Source of the DNA: Buxus sempervirens
Lineage: Eukaryota > Streptophyta > Magnoliopsida > Buxales > Buxaceae
Direction of reading: 5' to 3'
Length of the DNA: 64,000 nt
Assembly (NCBI GenBank): GCA_947561395.2
Contig: OX387183.1
Location: 41,894,901-41,958,900 of the forward strand
Part shown: in pieces, positions 12,671 through 24,380 of the stretch
Layout of the letters: every line of letters begins with the position of its first letter
How positions within the stretch are numbered: position 1 is the first letter of the stretch
Made by a program: the position numbers and the translations under genes
The notes under the pieces: generated by a model
Database searches by the model: none
What the model saw: only the letters and a program-made list of their open reading frames with translations
What the model was told of the DNA's origin: nothing

Positions 12671-13368
12671 ATAGCACTATTAAGTTTCCTATAATCTATG
12701 CAGACTCTCCATCCAGTTACTGTTCTAGTGGGAATTAATTCATTATTTTCATTATGCACCGCAGTCATCCCACCATTTTTAGGTACTACATGCACTGGAC
12801 TAATCCATGAACTATCAAATATAGGATAAATTATCCCTGCATCTAACCATTTCAGAACTTCAGCCCTCACTACTTCTTTCATGTTAAGATTCAACTTTCT
12901 CTGATTTTCGACAACAAGTTTATGGTTATCCTCCATTAAAATCCTATGTATACACAATGAAGGGCTAATTCCTTTAAGGTCTGATATAGTCCAACCTATG
13001 ACTTTCTTTCTCAATCTCAAAACACGCAACAATTTATCAAGTTAAACATTAGATAAAGAATCACTCACAATCATAGGCAAAGTATCATTCTCACCTAAAA
13101 AAGCATACCTTAGATGTGAGGGTAATTGTTTCAACTCCATAACTGGTGCTTGCACATTAGAAGGAGGAGGAAGTGTCTTACCTTTGCCTAAGTCCTCAAA
13201 ATGCATACCTCTTCGCTTCAGCCAAGGATTTGTAGCCTCTAAAGCACATGCTAGTTCTCCCACCTCCACATTATCATTTTTACTTGTCCCTGCACTCACT
13301 AAACAGTTCTCAAGAGGTTCTTTAGTATTTTCAGCCCCAAAAACCTCTCTGATTGACTCATCTACCAC
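12671..13368 (-). pseudogene. Athila reverse transcriptase (5' half), broken
   Basis: Minus-strand frames 13368-13042 and 13032-12671 read the linker after protease and the start of RT, including WLDAGIIYPI, WISPVHVVPKNGG and GWRVCIDYRKLNSA. Coding stops at the nested LTR and resumes at 7965. A stop at about 13042 and a frame change precede the RT motifs. Confidence 0.85.
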
Positions 13369-13818
13369 ATCAATTCTAAAAACATGATCAGTAAAAGAAG
13401 GGTATTTCGCAGATTCAAATAAATAAATTCTACCTCTTCTTCACCAACCTTCAAGGTCAACCTACCCTTTTTTACATCTATGATTACTCCAGCTGTAACT
13501 AGAAAAGGCCTACCCAAGATGATAAGGATCCCTGTGTCTTCTTCCATCTTTAAAACAACAAAGTCAACAGGAATGATAAACTTTTTCACCTTGATCAGAA
13601 CATTCTCAAGAATTCCCAAAGCATATTTCACCGATCGATCAGCCAACTGCGAGGATATGGCAGTAGGCTTCAACTCCTGTTGTCCAAGCTTCCTGGAAAC
13701 TGATAAAGGCATTAGTGAAACACTAGCACCTAAATCACATAAAGCTCTAGAAAAATTAACATCACCAATAGTACAAGGGATAGAAAAACTCCCTGGATCT
13801 CTTAGTTTTGGTGGAATA
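13362..13818 (-). pseudogene. Athila aspartic protease region, broken
   Basis: On the minus strand, after a stop and frame change at about 13819, the sequence reads DPGSFSIPC, then the retropepsin-like CDLGASVSLMP (active-site Asp, about 13730), then ILIILGRPFL. This is the usual order for Athila proteases. The link to gag is lost by a deletion near 13815. Confidence 0.8.
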
Positions 13819-15447
13819 TTAAGCAGGAATCTCTACTAAGGCATCTGCAAAAGGAATATTAATGTGAAGTTGCCTAAACACTTTCAAAAAATTTTCAAAC
13901 TGTTGATCAATTTTATTCTGCTTAAGTCTTTCAGGAAAAGGAATGGGAGGAACATAAGGTTCAACAGGTGGTAGTGGGGATGGTGTCTTAGTTGGATCCT
14001 CAACCTCTTCACTGGCCTTGTCATTCACCTCTTCCTGATCTGCTTTATCCCAAACCACAGTCTCACCACTTACCTGACAAAGTTGCTTACCACTTCTCAA
14101 ATTGACTGCCTTGCAATGCTCTTTGGGATTAACCTCTATCCTACTAAGCAAGCTGCCCTGTCCTCTAGAATTTATGGAATTGGCTAACTGCCCCAATTGC
14201 ATCTCCAAATTTCTGTTGGAACTAGCTAACTGGTCAACTTTTGCTTCCAGCTTCTCAAACCTCTCTGAAGTGACATTGGATAACTTCTCAATAGCTATCT
14301 CCCAAGATTGCTTACTTTCTGGTTGAGATGGTCTTTGTTGGAAACCAGAAGGATTGAATGGTCTAGAACTACTACCTTGGTTACCTTGATCCTTCCATGA
14401 GAAATTTGGATGATTTCTCCATCCTGGGTTGTATGTATTGGAATAAGGATTGTTCTGTTGCTGCTGCCTGTTAAAATTAGAAACAAATTGAGCGTGCGCT
14501 ACCTACATACAATCAGAATTCATGTGAGCTCCTCCACACCAATCACAACTCAATACAGGACTAGAAACAGCATTCAAATTACCCAATTTACCAAACATTT
14601 TTACCAAAGAGTCAACCTTAGCATTTAACATGTTCATGCCATCTACATCATGCATAGCTGGAACTTTCTTAGGCATACCTCTTTCATTAGACAATTGGTA
14701 ATTATTAGAAGCCATCTCTTCTAACAACTCATATGCATCCTCTGTTGACTTACCAATTAAAGTACCACCTGCAGTTGCATCTATGGTAATCCTAACTGAA
14801 TGTGTTAATCCATTGTAAAAAGTCTGTGCAATCAGCCAATCAGGAAGACCATGATGTGGACATTTCCTCTGCAAATCCTTAAATCTTTCCCAAGATTCAT
14901 ACAAAGATTCACCATCAAATTGAACAAAACTAGTAATATCATTTCTGAGTTTAGCAGTCTTACCTGGGGGAAAATACTTAATATGAAAAGCTTGTGACAA
15001 TGCATTCCAAGTGGTGAAAGAGTTAGGTGCTTTGGAATTCAACCAAACCTTGGCTTTGTCCCTTAGAGAAAATGGAAAAAGTCTAAGCCGAATAGCATCG
15101 TCACTAACTCCATTCATCTTGATGGTATCATAGATCTCTAAGAAATTAGCAAGGTGGGCATTTGGATCCTCTGTATGTCCTCCTCCAAACTGCTCCTGCT
15201 GCACCATATGAATGAGACCAGGCTTAATCTCAAAGTTATTTGCATTGATTGTAGGTCTCACTATACTGGTTTGAGCTCTATCGACATTCGGCATGGCATA
15301 TTCACGTAATAGTCTTCGATTCTGATCCTTTGCCAAGACTATTGCTTGTTCTTGTTCTTGCTCCAACCTTTGTATTCTCCTTAATGTATGAAAAGCTCTC
15401 TCAATTTTTGGATCAAAAAGCTCAATTAGTTCCCTGTTACGTGTCAT
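13819..15447 (-). pseudogene. gag: Athila gag, one internal stop
   Basis: A single minus-strand frame from 15447 to 13819 (about 540 codons) broken only by TAG at 14505-14503. Residues 60-260 are the Retrotrans_gag core (NNFEIKPGLIHMVQ, DDAIRLRLFPFSLRDKAKVW, ELLEEMASNNYQ), diagnostic of Athila. A CX2CX3HX4C zinc-knuckle-like motif (CDWCGGAHMNSDC) lies just before the stop. After it come a Gln/Asn-rich stretch, a coiled-coil-like region (EKLEAKVDQLASSNR) and a Pro-rich tail. Capsid formation is the family role. The nonsense codon would remove the tail. Confidence 0.9.
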
Positions 15448-16062
15448 ACACTAATATAAGTAAGACAATGAAGGTAAGAAACACAATATATTAAGAAACA
15501 AAAAGGCCTACAAATAGAAAGAAAGAAAATTTTTTTAAAAAAAATGGAAAGATTTGAGATAACTTCAATTTCTAAAAATATAAATCAAATTAAGAATACT
15601 AGCAAAAATCCAGAACAAAATGAATTTTCCTAACCCCTAAATGAAGGCAATCAATTATTTCCTAAAATAGCAATTTTGTTAATTCGAGGGCCTAGATGAA
15701 GGAATTTGGCCGAAAAGTGGCGTATGTCATAGCATAGTAGTGAATTTTGTTCCCCACGTCATTTTCAAGCATCCCACCAATTTTCAACCAATTTCGAACA
15801 AATTTGACAAAATTGGACAAAATGACCAAATTGCCCTTGAATTACAAATAAACTTTTGAAAGATAGAATTGATCACAAAACATCTACTATATTAATTAAA
15901 CTCCTATAGACCTACTAAAAATGCAATTATCACACAGAAAAACAACACAAAACACAAAATCACAAAGCACTAAACAAAACCAAGCACAATAGCAAAATAG
16001 CAAAACCAAACAGTAAAATCTAAAGTAATGCAGGAAAATTTTTCATTGATATTGAACGGACT
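15448..16062 (-). other. Athila 5' leader
   Basis: AT-rich untranslated stretch between PBS and gag. It holds poly-A/T tracts and short repeats (aaatttgacaaaattggacaaaat near 15800) but no reading frame of interest. Confidence 0.5.
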
Positions 16063-16086
16063 CCTCCCTAGCAACGGTGACAAAAA
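16063..16086 (-). other. Athila primer binding site
   Basis: Two to three bases inside the 5' LTR the minus strand reads TTTTTGTCACCGTTGCTAGG, a slightly mutated form of the tRNA-Asp-complementary PBS known for Athila (TGGCGCCGTTGCCGGGGA). Confidence 0.7.
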
Positions 16087-16088
16087 CT

Positions 16089-17682
16089 TGATTGCCAATT
16101 TGGACACTACCACAAGTATATGGGTAGTGACAAGTAGAATAGGGCAAACAAGGTATCGTATCCACAAGGAGGAGATTCAAATACCAATTAATCAAATTTC
16201 CTATATTATTTAGACAATTCTAAATTTAAGTTACAAATTACCTAAATGATAAACAAAATAAATTACTAAATTCAAAAGTAAGAAATCAGACATGAACGAG
16301 TTCTAGGATTTGGATTTCGTCAATTGGACTCTTTTAATGAATTTACATATGATTGCTTGCATCCATTCTTTGTTAATTAAAATGATTGAATTCCCTTGTG
16401 CATGTGTTATCTTCTTTCAAGGTATAACATCCATACCTATATTAATCCTACGTCTACTTTCGTGATCATAGGAATTAAAATAAGTTCATTAAGATCAAGG
16501 GAAATCTTAATTGAGAGTCACAAGAGTGTGTGATTATTTCTAAACTATACTGCCCAGGTTTGATGAATTCACCAACTAATGTTGAATTTCCACTTTCGCT
16601 CCATCATTCAACACCTTATAAATGCAAGCAATGGCCGATTAATTGCAAGAATAAAATCCGAATCCATCAAATTTAATTATTAAAGAATGTATCACAATTT
16701 CATATGCAAATTAAAATAAAAAATTTAACGATTACATCCAAACCCTAGAACAAGAAAACTAGCCACTCATGTCTAACCAAATAATCTAATAACCATTAAA
16801 ATACGAATCCAACATCAAAGTTCTACACTCCAAATATCAAAACAATAAAAGAGAAGAATAAGAAAGATATGAAGAACTCTTTTCTGTAGAAGCTGATCCT
16901 TGCTGCAGAAATCGTCCTTCTTCTTCCTCCTCTTCAAAATCCTTGTGCTCCAGTCTCTCCCTCTCCAAAGTCCAATCTCCCTAGCCAAAAAAACGTCCTC
17001 TCCACTTTTCACTTCTTTCCATAAGGCCAAATCTTCCAATCAAAGCACTTTCCATATCTTGCGACCCACTAATTTAGAAAGTTTCTTCATGCAGCTTGTA
17101 ATTGATTTTAACGCATATAAACAAGCTCCATTGAAGTGGGGCCCTTCACGAAAGTTTTATGAAAACTTCTTAACTTTCAAAAACACATAAGCTTGAAATT
17201 TTTCGAGCTCTACAACTTCAGATGCGGGTCAAATACCAAAATGGGTCTGGGTCGCAACTATTTTATGGACAGATTCAGACCTCTTTGTTCTTACTAATTT
17301 TTGGCACTCAAGATGGCAGAATTGGGTCTTGGACTCTCATGATAGTTGTAGGTCTTTGTCTTAGATTTCCAACAAGATAAAGAACATCTAAAACCGAGGT
17401 TTGTAGCTCTGGTTATAGCCCAAATACTGGACAGTACTATGTATTGACTGGGTCAACCCAATTAAAGTTTTGCTAATGGCACTAGCTCGAGTTCAACCTT
17501 TTTCCTCAGCCCAAATTTAGCTTGAATCATTAGTTAAAAACCTATAAAATACCGTGAATTCCCAAAAATTAAATAAATGTAAAAGACACACAAAATTCTA
17601 ATTAAATGTCCTAATAAACCTACAAAATACCCTAAAATCACAAAATATGACTAAAAGATGTGTTAAATAATTTCCTACATCA
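16089..17682 (-). repeat. Athila 5' LTR (minus orientation)
   Basis: 1,594 bp from tgattgcc at 16089 to cctacatca at 17682, pairing with 2621-4213. Promoter motifs were not resolved. Confidence 0.9.
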
Positions 17683-17684
17683 GC

Positions 17685-20044
17685 TGTAGACACCCGAAAT
17701 TGCAGTACAATAGAGGAGAGCAATGAAAATGAATTTTAAATGATTTAATTGAGCTTTGAAAAGTGTCAAAAACTAAAAAATGTTCAAAAAGGTGCTGACG
17801 ACATATATAATGCGGTTTTTGGTCATTTGGTTTCGACCGCATTGTATGTGCTGTTGCAACCGCACTGGATGTGCTGTCGGCCTCATGCTTCTAGCGTGCG
17901 CGCGAGTGGGCTGCCACATGTCTTTTAGAAGCCCAGGCCGTTAGGCCACGTCAGCAGCAATCATTGGCACATAACTGAATTTTGACCACACTGTGTATGT
18001 GGTTTTTGAAGAGTTTTGCATCAACCGCAAAAAAATGGTGGTTTGCTCTAAACCGCCATATGTATGTGGTTGTGCTCAGTTTGGTCATTTAAGAAAAGAC
18101 TCAGGATCTGAGCCTTATTTACGCATATTACCTCTCTCTGGGAGATCTGATCTCTCTATTTTACCTGCCGAAACTTTTAGAATTACATCAATTCATGGCT
18201 TTAATTTGAATTGGAGTAATCTAGAAGCATTTATTGGCCTACCCTTGGGTCTTTTATACCCTTGGCTATGCCTATAAATAGAGGGGTCCTCCTCTTGAAA
18301 ATGGCTGCTACTTTAAAGCTTGAAGGCTCTAGAAGAAGAAGTGAACCTCTGCCGAATTGCTGTCTCAAGGTTTCCTAAGCCACCAAGGTAAGCTACCTCA
18401 CTTCTCTCTTCTTTTTACTTATATTCCAACACTCTCTCCTTCTACCTTTCTATAGAATAGTGCCCTAGTGTGTGTTTGGAGCCCCAAACCACTTCCAAAG
18501 TACCTAAGAATCTTCTCTAGCTGTAAAACGTGAAGAGAGAGCTTGGGGAAAAGGAAGTTGGAATGGAACCTTAGGCTTAGAACCTATTTTGAATGATATG
18601 CATATTGATCTTATATTGATTAATGGTTTGGTGTGATGTGGATTTAAATTTGGAGAGAATACAAGGATCCATGCTCTCTATAGCATTGGATCCCAATCTT
18701 CTCCTAGAAATCTGGTTTCCTACACAATCACGGACGTTTCACTTTTTTTTTTGTCAAAAATAGGCTTAGATCTTGGATTCACTATGCTCAATATGGTAAA
18801 TCTGAGATCAATGGCCTTAGAATGAACTCTCAGGACTTCATGAGCTTATTCTAGTGATTTCAAGCCAGTTTAGCCGAATCTATTGCACACACTCACTGTT
18901 TTGTCTCATTTTTACTTTGAGTTTTCAAATCCGGACAAAACCTATACCCTGTTTTAGAACACTCATAACTCTTTCATCTGGATGAATTTTTGAGTGATTC
19001 CAAAGACACGTGATAGGTGAAGATGTCTAGTATGTGTCTGTAAAATTTCAGCAGTTTATATGGAGCCAATTTTTGATACCATCTGGTCAATGTCGGCAGG
19101 TTAGTTTAGATCGGATTATTGAACTTGTCACTTTGATCGAGCACCACTTGCTCATTTTAACTCCGATTTGAGTGGTTTTAATCTCCGTGTTTTACTTTGT
19201 GAGCTTACTTTCAAATCCAACTAGTTTCAAGAGTTTTTGTTTTGATTTGTGTCTTGTACATTTGATTGACTCCGAGCTGCTCAGCAGCAAATTTCAGAGT
19301 CAATCTGTGGTCCTCTAGGCATGTTTGAGAGGTCACATAATGGATGGAGTTTTGTGTGAGGCCTATTTCATTCGAAAGATGGCATCTCATACTTCATTCA
19401 AGCAAGTTTTCAAAGATTTATATGGAGCCAATCTCCACAAATAGAGTTTCAAAGTTAGCTACTCGCCACTTTTTCTGATTTACAACAGTAGATTTGAATG
19501 AGTGTTTCTCCTTCGTTTTTAATCGGATTGGTTTGAATTTTTTACTAAGTCTTCTACTTCATATTAGCTTTCAAATGGCTTTAGTTTCGTTTGATTTGAG
19601 TTTAAATCGAAGGATTTATGATTGATCGAATTTTTCAAGCTAAAATAGCTTCGCCTCTTAGTGATTTTTTCCAGATTTGTTTTGGTTTGATGCTCTTCAA
19701 TCTTTACTTTGATTTTCACTTAGTCATGAAGCCCTAAAGGTGATATATCCATAGGGAGAATCCAGAATTTATTAGACTACTCATGTGGAGGAATCACACA
19801 TGTATTTGTCATTTTTTTAAGCACATTTTGATGGATTTACATTAGCAAGTAATTTTCCAAGATGAACAACATATGGCAACCATCTTGTATGGATGAGTGG
19901 GGGTGCATAACACCTTCCCCTACTCATAACCTAATCCCTTTGCCTGATCTCTGGATTTGACCATAGATTAGAGCTATTTGGACTCTATTTTTTTCATCTT
20001 TATGATCCCTTTGGTGTCCATTTACACCTTAAATTGAATGGTAG
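17685..20044 (+). mobile_element. Tat-related LTR, first part (split by B1)
   Basis: Begins TGTAGACACCCG at 17685 and matches the LTR at 10253-12663 throughout (U3 AACCGCA-type motifs, tgcctataaatagagg promoter box near 18267, ctagctgtaaaacgtgaaga box near 18515). It is interrupted after GGTAG at 20040-20044 by B1 and resumes at 41528. Restored length is about 2.43 kb, so it is a full LTR without internal domain. Its two outer flanks (tcagc and agtac) do not match. Confidence 0.85.
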
Positions 20045-20146
20045 TGTAGACACCCCAAATTGCACTACCAAATGAGAAAATAATAAAAACATATAATTAG
20101 AGCCTAAAACAGGTCAAAAGAGCCTAAAAATAGAAAGAACAGGCTT

Positions 20147-20252
20147 TGCCCGTATTGGATTCACGGGCCTATCTCCCCCGCAAAATATCTACGGGCAGGC
20201 GCGCCCGTAGTATCTATACGGTCACCATTGGACCGTAAATCATTTACGGGCA
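20147..20252. promoter_or_regulatory. palindrome cluster a (B1 5' LTR U3)
   Basis: Consecutive units of form (T/C)ACGG(G/T)C-N6/7-G(C/A)CCGTA spaced about 28 bp apart, for example TACGGGCAGGCGCGCCCGTA then TACGGTC...GACCGTA. It lies roughly 190-290 bp upstream of the TATA box, a usual place for LTR enhancers. The same cluster type recurs at 23135, 34725, 39267 and 39821. No binding factor is known to me. Confidence 0.8.
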
Positions 20253-20440
20253 TTAAAGACACGTGCAAGTTTTGTCATCCTCTCGATTTCCGAGCTTTAT
20301 TTGAAGTCCAATATATCTTTAAACGAGCGAATTAAGTATTTTATTCGCTGAAGCCACTATGGATGGGCATTATCTCTATATTTCACTCTATCCTGAGAAT
20401 CAGGATATATCCTTCTGGACCAACCATGCCCCTGGGTGTG

Positions 20441-20450
20441 TCTATAAATA
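20441..20450 (+). promoter_or_regulatory. TATA box of the B1 LTR promoter
   Basis: TCTATAAATA within gtgtctataaatagaggc. Transcription would begin about 30 bp downstream, near 20475. The word is conserved in B2 and in related LTRs of the window. Confidence 0.8.
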
Positions 20451-20839
20451 GAGGCTCATTCCTCTAGCTAAGGGCCACGAAATTTTGAAGTCAAGGAATT
20501 CTAAGAAGCTCCAAAAGAAGGAAAGGAATCCCTGCTGCTCTGCCTGCTCAATCCAGGTAAGTCCCCTATCCCTTTTTATTTTCTGTCTTCAAATTCTAGA
20601 AGTAATAGGATCATCTCTATTGCTGTAGAATAAGGCCATATCTGTTTTTGTATTCCTAAACTTGTCTCTAAGTACCTCAAGGGTCTCTCTAGCCGTAAAA
20701 CGTGAAGAAAGAACTAGGGGAAAAGAGAACAGGTGGATCCCTAGAATAGAACCCCATATCTGTTTTTTTCTTTTTCTTTTAGAATAAAGCCTCTGATTGT
20801 GTTTGTGTAACCAAACCTGTCTCTAAGTATCTCAAGAGT

Positions 20840-20866
20840 CTCTCTAGCCGTAAGACGTGAAGAGAG
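20840..20866 (+). promoter_or_regulatory. conserved R/U5 stem-loop box
   Basis: CTCTCTAGCC...AGAGAG can fold with CTCTCT/AGAGAG arms. The box is present twice in the B1 LTR (an imperfect copy near 20691) and in every related LTR of the window (about 11079, 18512, 54950, 55075), while sequence around it varies. Possible roles are RNA-level (dimerisation, packaging or processing). The role is inference. Confidence 0.5.
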
Positions 20867-21855
20867 AACTAGGGGAAAAGAGAACAGGTGGATCCGTAGG
20901 GTAGACCCCCATGTGCTCTAATCTGTGAGATGTGGTTGTTTTAAATATCCTGATCATGTTTTAATGCTTTTTATGATATATCTGAATGAATAACATGAAT
21001 CTATGATGTTTATAGCATGAGATCCCCTATTTTTGATAAAATTTAGATTTTTGCCACTTTTGCACCTACAGCACTGTTTTCGTGATTTTTGTGATTTTAG
21101 GCTAGGATCTTGGATTTATCATGATCAATATGGTAGATCTGAATCCAGAAGCCTGAAAATAAATTCTAGGGTTTCATGATGTTGTTTTTAAATTGTTTTT
21201 CATTATTGAGAGAAGACCCTACGGTCTAAATTCTCCCCTTTTGGTGTTTTTTCATCAACTTGGGTCTTTTTGGTTTTGATTTTCAGATTTAATGTGAAAT
21301 TTGGGCTTTATCTATGTCCTGGACTATTCAAGTTCAATTTTGAAATATTTTATAAAAATCATATTTTTCTAGATTTCTAGAATTTAGCTTGAAGCCAGAT
21401 TTTTGGATTTTTCACTTTAAATTGATTTTATTTGATTTTATCTCAATTTTATTTTGATCATGAAACCCTAGGAATGGTATGATCATGTTTGATAGTTCTG
21501 GATCAATCAGACTATTCATATGAAAAAACCATATATTTTTGTGATTTTTGTGATTTTTCTTGATTTTTATAGCAAGCTCTTTCCTTTATTTTAACATGAA
21601 CAAATACCTGGCAACCACCTTGTGTGGATGAATAGGGGTGCCTAACACCTTCCCCTGTTCATAACTTAATCCCCTTACCCATCTCTGGTGATTTTTTTAG
21701 GAGGGATATTTTGCCCTAAAATTGCCTTTTGTGCTTATTTAATATTTTGGTGTCCATTCACACCTAAATTGAATGGTGGCGACTCTTTGTTTTATATAAT
21801 CCCGTGTGAAGATAGAGGAAATCATGTAAATTGATTTTTTCCCATGTCTCACAAC

Positions 21856-21874
21856 TGGCGACTCTGCTGGGGAC
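21856..21874 (+). other. B1 primer binding site
   Basis: TGGCGACTCTGCTGGGGAC starts two bases after the 5' LTR. Its reverse complement ends ...GAGTCGCCA, which best resembles a plant tRNA-Arg 3' end, the primer reported for Ogre-type elements. The exact tRNA was not verified. Confidence 0.75.
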
Positions 21875-23134
21875 TTGTGGATTTGAGCCTTTTTGGTGTT
21901 TGTTCATGTTTTTGACTTTTTGATTTGCTTGCTATTTTGTGTTTTTAGCATGTCTTTGTTTTGCTTGCTGTTTGGTGTTCTTAAGCATGTTGAATATGTT
22001 TTAAATCTGAATTATTGCTTAAGAATCCATGGGGGTAGAAACATGCTTAATTCTGATTCATAGGATTGTTTCTAGAAACATGCATAGGGGAGGTTGATTT
22101 TGATAAACCATGCTTATTTCTTGCTGCATTTTAATATGCATGTTCTAATTTTCAGCATGCTTTCTATGGTGTATTTTGGATATATAATATGAGCATATGT
22201 TGACATGATTTGGATGATTTTTTATGAGCATGTTTTGGGTGCTATAGGATTGCTTTATTTACTTGTTTATTTAAAATATGCTTTCCTATTATGCCTTGGT
22301 TTGTTTATGCATGGCTGCGAAAAGAGTGGCAAGGGTTTGGGACGTTGTGAATGTGACCTATGTTTACAATGCACTGTGCACCTTTTATTTTTTACACGGC
22401 CTACCTATCACCTATAGGAAGTTGAACAAGAATGTGTGTAGCTTGGCGCACCGAGGTCGATACTTCGGAAAGCGAAAGTGAAAACATTCACCTTAGAACT
22501 TTGAGCTAATGATGTGATGATAACGTGGATCTGGGATTCTGGTCATCACTAGGCTTGAGTGCTAAGTTGCCATTAAGCCAAAACCCAAAACCCCTACGCT
22601 TGAAGGTGGAGTTACACGTTTTTGGCTAAATTACACAATTCCGTGGGAATATGGGTTTGTATGATTGTGGGAAGGCCATGTGCATGGCTTACAAACCAGG
22701 GCATAATGCGGATGCCATATTGAAGGTAAACAAGGTAACAAGGTAACAAGGTAATCCTATTGTTTTGCATTATTTTCATGTCATAGGGGTGTCATGGTGC
22801 CCATTGGTTCGGGATAAAATTGGTCCCAAAATATGCATGTTTTTTAAAATTGGTGCAGTCCATAGGAAGAGTTTCTAACTCTGTTTAGAATCAATCCTAC
22901 CCAATGTTCATACAAGAGGCAACAAAAGGGTACCAAATTCTTGAGTATGGTGTCAATTCGAAGGGTACATGTGCCCTCCTAAGCATGTGTTTTAGCAAAA
23001 AGGCCAAGGTCCACTTTGGGACAGTTTAGAAGCCTTGCACTGGGTGAACCGTATGTTTGGATGAGCAATTAAAGTGATCAAACCATTAAAAAACTGGAAA
23101 AATATAACAGAGTTCCGTAAAACCGCATTTAGTA

Positions 23135-23253
23135 CACGGGCTAGGCTCGCCCGTATTGGTTATACGGGCTGAGCGCGCCCGTGTTGGTTATACGGTCATG
23201 GTTTGCTCGTAATATGAACACGGGCAAGGCCGGACCGTGGTGAATATACGGTT
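23135..23253. promoter_or_regulatory. palindrome cluster b (B1 gag leader)
   Basis: Four units in exact 28-bp phase: CACGGGC-N7-GCCCGTA, TACGGGC-N7-GCCCGTG, TACGGTC-N7-GCTCGTA, CACGGGC-N7-GACCGTG, each followed by a 7-nt linker such as TTGGTTA, and closing with TACGGTT. It is the most regular of the clusters and lies inside the transcribed leader, 1.35 kb before gag. Confidence 0.85.
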
Positions 23254-23405
23254 TTCTCGGAATATTCAAGTTTGATCAGTTTTTCCCACTAAAATCTTCC
23301 TTTAACCTTTAAATAATGATAAAGGGAAACAAGTTTGAATAAAATGCTTCAAAAAAAAACAAACAAAATAATTAAAAGAAAAAAAATGTGAGAGAAAGGT
23401 TCCTT

Positions 23406-24380
23406 GGGCTTCTGAAAGCCTTTGAATTTCAGACTTTTTAAAAACTCTTGGGCCTCTGAAAGCCTTTGAATTTCAGATTTTTCAAAAAAATCCTAGGCCT
23501 CTGAAAGCCTTTGAATTTCAGATTTTTCAAAAAAAAAAAAAAAAAACCTTGGGCCTCTGAAAGCCTTTGAATTTCAGACTTTTTCTCAAAAAAAACCCCG
23601 GGCCTCTGAAAGCCTTTGAATTTCAGAACTTTTGGGCCTCTGAAAGCCTTTGAATTTCAGACTTTTTCATAAAAAATCCTGGGCCTCTGAAAGCCCTTGA
23701 ATTTCAGACCTTTTCCTTTTGGGCCTCTGAAAGCCTTTGAATTTCAGAACTTTTGGGCCTCTGAAAGCCTTTGAATTTCAGACCTTTTTCTTTTGGGCCT
23801 CTGAAAGCCTTTGAATTTCAGAACTTTTGGGCCTCTGAAAGCCTTTGAATTTCAGACCTTTTTCTTTTGGGCCTCTGAAAGCCTTTGAATTTCAGACCTT
23901 TTTCTTTTGGGCCTCTGAAAGCCTTTGAATTTCAGAACTTTTGGGCCTCTGAAAGCCTTTGAATTTCAGACCTTTTTCTTTTGGGCCTCTGAAAGCCTTT
24001 GAATTTCAGAACTTTTGGGCCTCTGAAAGCCTTTGAATTTCAGACCTTTTTCTTTTGGGCCTCTGAAAGCCTTTGAATTTCAGAACTTTTGGGCCTCTGA
24101 AAGCCTTTGAATTTCAGACCTTTTTCTTTTGGGCCTCTGAAAGCCTTTGAATTTCAGAACTTTTGGGCCCCTGAAAGCCTTTGAATTTCAGACCTTTTCC
24201 TTTTGGGCCTCTGAAAGCCTTTGAATTTCAGACTTTCATAAAAAATCCCGGGCCTCTGAAAGCCTTTGAATTTCAGACTTTCATAAAAAATCCCGGGCCT
24301 CTGAAAGCCTCTGAATTTCAGACCTTTTCCAAAAAAAATAAAAAATCCTCGGGCCTCTGAAAGCCTTTGAATTTCAGACC
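23406..24380 (+). repeat. 24-unit tandem array of hairpin-forming repeats
   Basis: Every unit contains gggcctctgaaagcctttga followed by atttcaga, so arms TCTGAAA and TTTCAGA flank a 9-nt loop. Central units alternate between a 34-bp form (ending aactttt) and a 40-bp form (ending cctttttctttt), giving a 74-bp higher-order repeat. Edge units have longer A-rich spacers. It lies wholly within the leader and within the candidate intron. Confidence 0.95.

Larger units (their letters stand above)
2621..17682 (-). mobile_element. degenerate Athila-lineage Ty3/gypsy retrotransposon with nested insertions
   Basis: Two direct repeats of about 1,593 bp bound an internal region read on the minus strand in the order gag, protease, RT, RNase H, integrase. 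The LTRs begin TGATGT and end GCAATCA on that strand. The PBS beside the 5' LTR (16063-16086) resembles the tRNA-Asp-type PBS of Athila, and a PPT-like gtttgggggtatt lies beside the 3' LTR (4214-4230). The coding region has a nonsense codon, frameshifts and a nested 4.7-kb insertion, so it cannot be autonomous. LTR divergence is several percent by eye. The flanks (attgt left, gctgt right) do not form a clean target duplication. Confidence 0.9.
20045..21853 (+). repeat. B1 5' LTR
   Basis: Starts TGTAGACACCCC and ends ATGTCTCACA. It contains a 28-bp-phased palindrome cluster (20147-20252), a TATA box (20441), a consensus splice donor (20556), an AATAAA (20783-20788), and two tandem copies of a roughly 90-bp block (about 20664-20755 and 20810-20905). 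Differences from the 3' LTR were noticed near 20174 (two), 20937, 21398 and 21770. Confidence 0.95.

Noticed and set aside
22205..22481. Two overlapping small frames in the B1 leader
   Set aside because: No domain, overlapping in different frames, and within the candidate intron. No support as genes.
23406..24380. Regular repeats with short spacers, superficially like a CRISPR array
   Set aside because: The spacers are not unique, units form a dimeric higher-order repeat, and the context is a plant retrotransposon leader.
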